Source of the DNA: Jaapia argillacea MUCL 33604
Taxonomy: Eukaryota > Basidiomycota > Agaricomycetes > Jaapiales > Jaapiaceae
Reading direction: 5' to 3'
NCBI GenBank assembly: GCA_000697665.1
Contig: KL197719.1
Location: 120,682 to 184,681, forward strand
Length of the DNA stretch: 64,000 nt
The number at the start of each line of letters is the position of its first letter. The first letter of the stretch is position 1. Below the pieces are notes generated by a model. The model saw only the letters and a program-made list of their open reading frames with translations. It was not told the origin of the DNA and ran no database searches. Of this stretch, positions 58,415-64,000 are shown piece after piece. A program made the position numbers and the translations under genes.

Positions 58415-60594
58415 TCAAGCGACGGGGGCCACACCGTCCTCACTCACGGCATTCCTCTTGGTACGTTTTCTCCGAGCAACGCCTTGCATCGACATCTTCC
58501 TTTTCTTCTTGGGTGGTGAAACATCGACGGCTACACCCTCTGGACCCTCCAATGCGGGCATACCGTCATCAGACGTATCATCTTCAATAACACCAGTTTC
58601 GATCGTCTTCGTGTTCTTCTTTGACTTTCTTCCTTTCGTCTCTTTGGTCTGATGTTCCGCAGGGGGTCGGAGATTCCCTGCGGTGAGAGTCGTAGTCAGG
58701 AAAATCAACGCAGGGACAGTTGGATAAGGGATGGCGACTAACCACGTATCACCGGTTGCAAATTGTACATCCGATACAGATGCATTACGGCTTGTTCTTT
58801 ATCCTTGGCCTGGCGTAGGAATCAGCAAACGTCTTGGCTACCATCACCGACAAAGCCACAATGCGGGACTTACCTCAATCATCAAGTCTACCCATGCCAA
58901 GAATGGTCGCAGTTAGACCGGACAGCGAACATGGAGCAATTGTGGAGATAGGGCTCACCCATATCATCAGGCAAATCATCAGGCAACTTCTCACACCGAT
59001 CGGCGTGGGCCCTCTTCTCCATGACAGTCACAGCACCAGGTCTTGGCTCGCTTAGATGTTGTTTCGGCCTAATACCCCTTCGTTTGAAGATGGCGTTGGC
59101 GCGTTTGATAATCTCGGCCGGTGGGATGTTGGATGGATTAATCCAGTCATGGTGATAATCTACAGAGTGGAGGATTTAGCCGATAATCTTGGGTATGCTA
59201 GGTGGTGATAACATACCAAAGACGAGAGGGATGTTCAATTCCTCGCACAATGGAAGAAGCTCCTCGGCGTTGTAACACATCTACTCAAGAGAAAGTATCA
59301 GTGAGCTAACATACTTTCAATTGAAGAAAGAAGTTGACCTCGTCATTCTCGAGGACCAATCTGTCTTTCACATTCTGTGGCAACAACTCGTTGTACGACT
59401 TCTTGATTCGTGCAAGAGCAGCCTCTTTGTCACCGTAAGCCCCACCACCCTTTGATTGACGAAATGATCAGAATGCCGACCGAAACTATTGAAAAAATAG
59501 TGAAATCCTACATGGATGATCATCACACTATCCTTCCCCAACCCCATGCGGTCGATCATCTCACAATGATACTTCAAATCCCTCACCGCATTCGTCACGA
59601 CTTTGGGGTTTGGGCTTCCCAGCTGGGTGAACTGTCCAGGGTGAGTGGTTAATCGGTGGCCGAGTTTGTTGGCTAAGTCTCCGGCAGCCTTCAATTCCTC
59701 TGCACAATATTCGAGGGAGTACCCGTATGTTTCGTGGGATGCGAATGGGAACATCTCAGACGACATCCTCATGAACCGGATATTCTGGATAGTGATCATG
59801 AGTATGCGGAATGTGGGCTGAAGTAGGAGAAGTAGGTATCTCACGTTCTCCTCGCTCCATTCAATCAGTTTGAGAAGATCCTTAACATTTTGTCGACCAA
59901 GTTCTTTCACCCAATCAAGGCCATTCTTCTTGATGGATTCGATACTAGGGCACAGGTTCTGAATATGGTCACAAGAGCAACCACCCTAAGCGATGGCACT
60001 CACCGACAAGTCCTCGAACAAAATATCGCCTCGCTAGCTGGCTTTTTGTTTCGAAGTATGGTGTTCAAGCATGCATAACCTAAAGCCAAAGAATAACGTA
60101 CTCAGATCAGATTTGAAACTAAGGAGGGGATCCATACCCAGTCTGCCTTTGAAGGTGGTTGACTTTTTTTCAACATCAGGAATCACGTATACTGGTTCGG
60201 GTTTCGGTGCTCGGCGCTTTCGCGGGTTCTTGACCTTGACTTGCACCTCGGCATCATCGTCCACAACACATTTTCTCTTCGTTGACTTGACTTTTGGCTG
60301 CTTCAGACTAATTTCTTCATCCAGGGATGTCAAATCAGAGTCGGTATGGTCAGCATTGGCCGAGGGCTCGACAGATTTAACCTCGCTCCTTGTCTCTCCG
60401 CTCCTAGAGGCAGTTGATTTGCCCGTACGCTTCTTGGTCGCACGATTCATGGTAGTATGGTCGACAAAATCTCCAGAAGCTTCCATGTGATCAATCGCAG
60501 AGGCCGTAGCCGCCATACTCCTCGTCATCCTCGCTGTCGCCACAGCCATGGAGGGAGCAGCCTCAACGGTGCTTGGATGAGTCCGGCGAGGCAT
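58415..60594 (-). CDS. UVE1: UV damage endonuclease UvdE/Uve1
   Basis: Ten exons give 541 residues: 60138-60594, 60004-60079, 59845-59944, 59512-59784, 59339-59449, 59217-59280, 58959-59159, 58874-58887, 58743-58809 and 58415-58677. The TIM-barrel domain starts at RLGYACLNTILR and continues with VKELGRQNVKDL, FRMSSE-like FMRMSSEMFPF, THPGQFTQLGSPN, LENDE and DYHHDW. These carry the His/Glu/Asp metal ligands. The enzyme nicks DNA 5' of UV photoproducts, starting the alternative excision repair known from Schizosaccharomyces and Neurospora. The N-terminal 150 residues are basic with KKRT- and RKRR-like nuclear signals; the C-terminus is also basic. The eighth exon is 14 bp. The start is the first ATG, since the upstream in-frame GTG is preceded by a stop. 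Confidence 0.92.
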
Positions 60595-61447
60595 TTTGAG
60601 TCTCAATGGGCTCTGTGTGAGGCTATCTCGACCAGTCGAAAAGTGGCGAAAAGGACCCTGGGAAGCAATGCTGGTAGGCGGAACGGAAGTGTACTTCACT
60701 AGTCTGGGTGTACGCCACGACAGAATGGTACGAATGGAAGCCACGTCGAGGACCTATGGCTCCCGACGAGAGTTAGGTCGGGATCTCAATACGACGTCGG
60801 TGCTAGAGCCCAGAGGAGGTAAATGTCTCCCTTCCAACCGCCAACTAAGAAAACGGTAGACTCACTCGTCGAATCGAGGAATTATGGAGATAATGATGCG
60901 GGAAAGACCTAAAGTTTTTCAGCCCAGGAGAGACCGTCTCTTTGTGGTGCGAGTTCGATCCAAGCGACGGCATTTGCATCATCCCGATTGCTGTTGGTAG
61001 CTCGGAACTTGGAGGCGACGATCGTCGGTGGCGCTCCGCTTCTGCTGTTTGTACCAATTTGTAGAAGGAATGATCGCAGGAGCAATGGCCCAAGTTACAT
61101 ACTTTGACAGCTAGTTTCATGTCGATAGACCACTGAATTTTTATTCCACTCAGTCGGAATTTCAGAAGACTACTTTATCAGGGCACAAATCTTGATGGTC
61201 TCAAGGAAATTCAGCACAAGCTCGACCAATATGGACAGAGACCTGAGCTGGAACTCATGTCATTACCGAAATTGGGTCAGAATGTCTCGGGATATTGGAT
61301 GACCATAAGCACGAAAAAAACGCAGTCGGTCTATCGACATGAAACTAGCTGGAACAGACTCTCTTCGCATTCCTGATGCGCGGGACAATTCCACAATCAA
61401 TGGATCATCATCTCCAACATGACGACATGTACATTGTACGGAATTGT
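60595..61447. other. Intergenic, no recognised gene
   Basis: Holds the UVE1 promoter. Minus-strand frames at 60,845-61,120 (91 codons) and 61,263-61,451 (62 codons) show no motif. Confidence 0.4.
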
Positions 61448-61687
61448 TCACAAGACAAGGTCCTTAGCAAGGCCCTCCTTCAGATCGATAGCGTGCCGCT
61501 CGTGGGCCATGGAAATCATCTCGCTAGTGAGATAGACGAGATCAGCTAGGTTGTCGCCTTCATTGAGAATCTCTCGCTTTTCAACGGCCGCCATGATTTT
61601 GTCGGGACGGTTTGTGGTGATGCGGAAAAAGTGGTCAAAGCGACTCTCCAAATCTGTTTGCTTCCCCTCATCGGCCATGAGGATCAT
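61448..61687 (-). CDS. Small unrecognised ORF, possibly the last exon of a spliced gene
   Basis: 79 codons of balanced, charged, helical-looking sequence (TDLESRFDHFFRI, then KIMAAVEKREILNEGDNLADL). Upstream on the same strand an ATG at about 61,834 opens MAAPAPELYQPVYAPSFGD, followed by a GT donor. However, joining it to this frame needs an awkward acceptor (GGGGAAG). A two-exon gene of about 90-115 residues is likely, but the splice is unsure. The function is unknown. Confidence 0.45.
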   Translation of the reverse strand: MILMADEGKQTDLESRFDHFFRITTNRPDKIMAAVEKREILNEGDNLADLVYLTSEMISMAHERHAIDLKEGLAKDLVL

Positions 61688-61984
61688 TTGCGGTTTCGTA
61701 GATCAGGTGCGAGGAGAGGTCGATGACTATGAGTTGCGATAGTTACGTCAGCATGGATTTTATGATCCCACAAACATCTCCGAAAGATGGAGCATATACT
61801 GGTTGGTACAACTCAGGCGCGGGAGCGGCCATGGAACGAAAGGGATGTTCCAACTGCGGTTAAGTTGCTAGGGCTCGCAGCCTAGTCTTCATTGTTAAGG
61901 TAGAGCGTGGGCGAATGACAATGTATTCGTCCTGCCGGGCAAATGCAGTGTGACATACCCAAACATGGCCACTAAAACCAAGGA

Positions 61985-63082
61985 TCACGTCCGCCGTCCT
62001 CTGCCACCAGCAGGGACCTTGCGTTTGCGGAATAAACCACCGCTCTCAGATGGTGGTGAGATGGAATCTGTGGGCTCCAGTTTGACAGATGATTTCTCCT
62101 CAACCTTCAGAGAGGGTGATGTATCGAGGACCTCGTCTTGCTTTATCGAAGGTGTTTCCTGCTCCCCAACTGTTTCATGAACCGCTTCATCCACAATCTC
62201 CCCTCCCTCTTGCTGAGTTCCTTCGTCCCGATTCCCCTCCTCCCCGGGCCTCTTCCACTGCAGCTTCGTCCATTTCGGCAAAGGTGTGGCAGTTTCCTGA
62301 AGATATGGACTACCTGATCCGCTGGGTCCGGCGCTCGAGCCATTCTCATCCACACCATCCAACGTATCCTCCTTCTTTGGATTCTTCAGTTTGACGGGTA
62401 TGAGGCCTGGGTCGTAGATCTCTCCCAAGCCAGTACCCAATGTCTTCTTCCTCAGTTTAAACTGCCGAGTATCCAGCTCCTGCCCAGATTCTGCGGCTCT
62501 CTTCTTTCCGTCGTGTCCGTCTTCGAAGCTCGGTACGACAGGTTCTTCTGGGGTAGGTAGGGGTTGCGCGACGACTTCCCACTCGCCTGCAATTCCAGCC
62601 ATTCGACGACGTTCTGCTTCGGCTAGACGTTTCTCCTCGTCGGGATCATCGTAACCCAACGAGGCAGCAGTGCTGTAGTTCTGCCATGGATTCGAAGGCT
62701 TTGGAGGCGGTTTTCGAGGAGCAACAGGGGCAGAAGTCGAGGCCGCTGACGAGCTACTGCTCCCAGCTTTCGCATACCCAGCTCCGACGTCTTGAGCAAA
62801 GGCCGCTTGGGCTGCCTTGATAATAAATCCATTGAATGACGAAACATAGCAACAGGAGCGGTCGGAGCTCACCTGCTCGACCCTAGCCATCTCTCTCTTC
62901 TCCTCGTCTTGATCATGCTTCTTCTGAGAGCTGGCCTTGTACAACCCACGGACAAACCGTTCCACATTCCCTTTGTGCCTCAGGCCGGTTTCATGCTGCC
63001 TCCGCGAGGGCGCATCGTCGGCAATGTAGATTTCACAATACTTGCAATAGTATCTGTTCTTTGATACCCAGTATTCGCTCAT
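61985..63082 (-). CDS. Matrin/U1-C-type zinc-finger protein, WBP4 (FBP21)-like splicing factor
   Basis: Exons are 62,873-63,082 and 61,985-62,815, for 346 residues. The N-terminal zinc finger YYCKYCEIYIADDAPSRRQHE continues with GLRHKGNVERF, a C2H2 U1-type finger as in WBP4 and other spliceosomal proteins. A coiled, charged stretch follows (KKHDQDEEKREMARVEQ). WW domains of animal WBP4 are not evident. Later parts are low-complexity and acidic, with a KLRKKTLGTGLGEIYDPGLIPVKLK motif in the middle and a basic KRKVPAGGRGRR end. A nuclear role in pre-mRNA splicing is inferred from the family. The start is fixed by MSEYWVSKNRYYCKYC, conserved in the family. Confidence 0.82.
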   Translation of the reverse strand: MSEYWVSKNRYYCKYCEIYIADDAPSRRQHETGLRHKGNVERFVRGLYKASSQKKHDQDEEKREMARVEQVSSDRSCCYVSSFNGFIIKAAQAAFAQDVGAGYAKAGSSSSSAASTSAPVAPRKPPPKPSNPWQNYSTAASLGYDDPDEEKRLAEAERRRMAGIAGEWEVVAQPLPTPEEPVVPSFEDGHDGKKRAAESGQELDTRQFKLRKKTLGTGLGEIYDPGLIPVKLKNPKKEDTLDGVDENGSSAGPSGSGSPYLQETATPLPKWTKLQWKRPGEEGNRDEGTQQEGGEIVDEAVHETVGEQETPSIKQDEVLDTSPSLKVEEKSSVKLEPTDSISPPSESGGLFRKRKVPAGGRGRRT

Positions 63083-63439
63083 CGGCAGAGTGCAGTCGTG
63101 GTGGACGAGAGGTAGCTGTTACGTGACTAGTCGTGACTCTCGATCAGGCCCTTAGACTTCGGGTAAGGCGGTTTACGGCAGTTCAATTTCTCGTGTCCGA
63201 GCCTGTCACGAACTCAATGCAGCTTACAGCAATCTGGCAACGGATGCTGTCAAGGTGTTCTAATAACTTGAACCCCGAGAGCGATACTTAGCTATACTTA
63301 GCTGAGTGGGTGCTTGTTGAAATCCTTTAACCCCCGCGCGCGAATCTCACCACTCGAGGTGTACGCCCGGTCCACGCCCAGCAAAGCCCAGGTACTTGGT
63401 TCGAGTCCGACTTTGCATCATCCCCAGACGTTATATAAT
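63083..63439. other. Divergent promoter region
   Basis: 357 bp between the zinc-finger gene and the MFS gene. A CCCCCGCGCGCG run lies near 63,332. A TTCGAGTCC near 63,398 resembles a tRNA B box, but no tRNA fold was found. Confidence 0.4.
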
Positions 63440-64000
63440 ATGGGACTCGGTGGTGGACGCACAATGGAAAAACTCCCGGATGAAGGCTCACCGATTCCCC
63501 TCACAACCCCTGCCTTCGACGTGGCTGAAAACCACTCACACGACAAGGATGCGAAAAGATTTCCTCCCCCACCAGAGGCATATCGACTGTACAAACGGCG
63601 GTTTACAGGCGTCTTAGGGATTGTGCGTCGTATATCTCTGTGCTGCAATCGTTCCCCTGCTGACAAACAGATCAGTTTATCTTGAACGCTGTAGGAGGAA
63701 TGGGTTGGCCATATTTTGGCCCTATCTCGAACGAGAGTGAGTTACCGCGCGTTGTATGGTAGCTCAATCCTAATCTTGTCGCAGTGGCACAAGAATTCGG
63801 TATCACACTGGATGAAGTAAATTGGCTCGGAAACATGTTCGCCTTGGTGTACTTGCCTGTTGCAATCGCTTTCCCGACACTCGTCTCACGATATGGAGTT
63901 CGAAGAACGGTATATTTTTCGTTGTTATATCTCATCATTCACTCATCTTCGTTCAGTGTATGATCGGTTCTGCTTTTCTCCTTGTATCTGCCTGGGTTCG
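63440..64000 (+). CDS. MFS transporter, FLVCR/DIRC2-like, 5' part (runs off window)
   Basis: Exons 63440-63622, 63676-63736 and 63785-63909 are followed by 63957 onward, cut by the window end. After a cytosolic N-terminus of about 50 residues comes YKRRFTGVLGI, then FILNAVGGMGWPYFGPISN (TM1), QEFGITLDEVNWLGN, MFALVYLPVAIAFPTLVSRY (TM2) and GVRRTCMIGSAFLLVSAWV (TM3). This pattern is typical of the fungal FLVCR-type group (relatives of heme and choline exporters). The start is the first ATG in frame, with an alternative Met nine residues later. The substrate is unknown. Confidence 0.82.

Noticed and set aside
63330-63420. tRNA-like B box (GGTTCGAGTCC) upstream of the MFS gene
   Set aside because: No matching acceptor, D or anticodon stems could be folded around it.
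1-64000. Retroelement, DNA-transposon or CRISPR content
   Set aside because: No reverse transcriptase, integrase, transposase, terminal repeat pair or spaced array was recognised on either strand; the large inverted repeat contains ordinary host genes.

Overview
This 64 kb window is nuclear DNA of a basidiomycete fungus, probably Agaricomycotina. The signs are: nearly every gene is cut by many introns of about 45-80 bp with GTNNGT...YAG ends; genes sit a few hundred bases apart on both strands; and the repertoire is fungal (RSE1/SF3B3, TOP3, UTP25, SEY1, PalC, UVE1, Dal5-type permease) plus a kinase-fold family of a kind I associate with mushroom-forming fungi. I saw no CRISPR array, no operons, and no LTR, LINE or DNA-transposon proteins.

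Layout. 0-6 kb: 5' part of a kinase-fold gene (minus), a 0.24 kb unit present as tandem pairs in two places (around 1.2-2.05 and 4.7-5.55 kb, the second holding a 10-N assembly gap), and one unrecognised 365-aa gene. 6-21 kb: five genes, all minus: an Ohr/OsmC peroxidase with an in-frame TAG, RSE1/SF3B3 (1,213 aa), an 18-exon Dal5-type permease, TOP3 (987 aa) and an FAD monooxygenase. 21.7-23.8 kb: second copy of the kinase-fold gene with about 1 kb of extra 5' DNA, including a 0.4 kb polypyrimidine tract. 24-32.2 kb: alpha/beta hydrolase, UTP25, an intron-bearing tRNA-Val and SEY1.

32.4-55 kb is the most unusual part: a large inverted duplication. Arms of about 8.0 and 7.8 kb (roughly 32,431-40,440 and 47,160-54,960) each carry an acetoacetyl-CoA synthetase gene convergent with a large single-pass membrane protein gene. 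Both synthetase copies look intact, with identical exon lengths (14 exons, 679 aa). The membrane-protein gene is intact in the left arm (1,302 aa) and decayed in the right. The 6.7 kb spacer holds a HAD phosphatase and two diverged glutaredoxin-like genes: one has its CPYS site on an 11-bp microexon, the other has lost the cysteine. Beside the right arm an acetoacetate-decarboxylase-superfamily gene is divergent from synthetase copy 2, suggesting an acetoacetate-related neighbourhood.

55-64 kb: PalC (ambient-pH signalling, BRO1 domain), UVE1 (UV damage endonuclease), a small unrecognised ORF, a matrin/U1-type zinc-finger splicing protein (WBP4-like), and the start of an FLVCR-type MFS transporter that runs off the window.

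The spliced models were built by hand from reading-frame continuity, splice signals and family knowledge. Exon edges are self-consistent in phase, but they have not been checked against RNA data.
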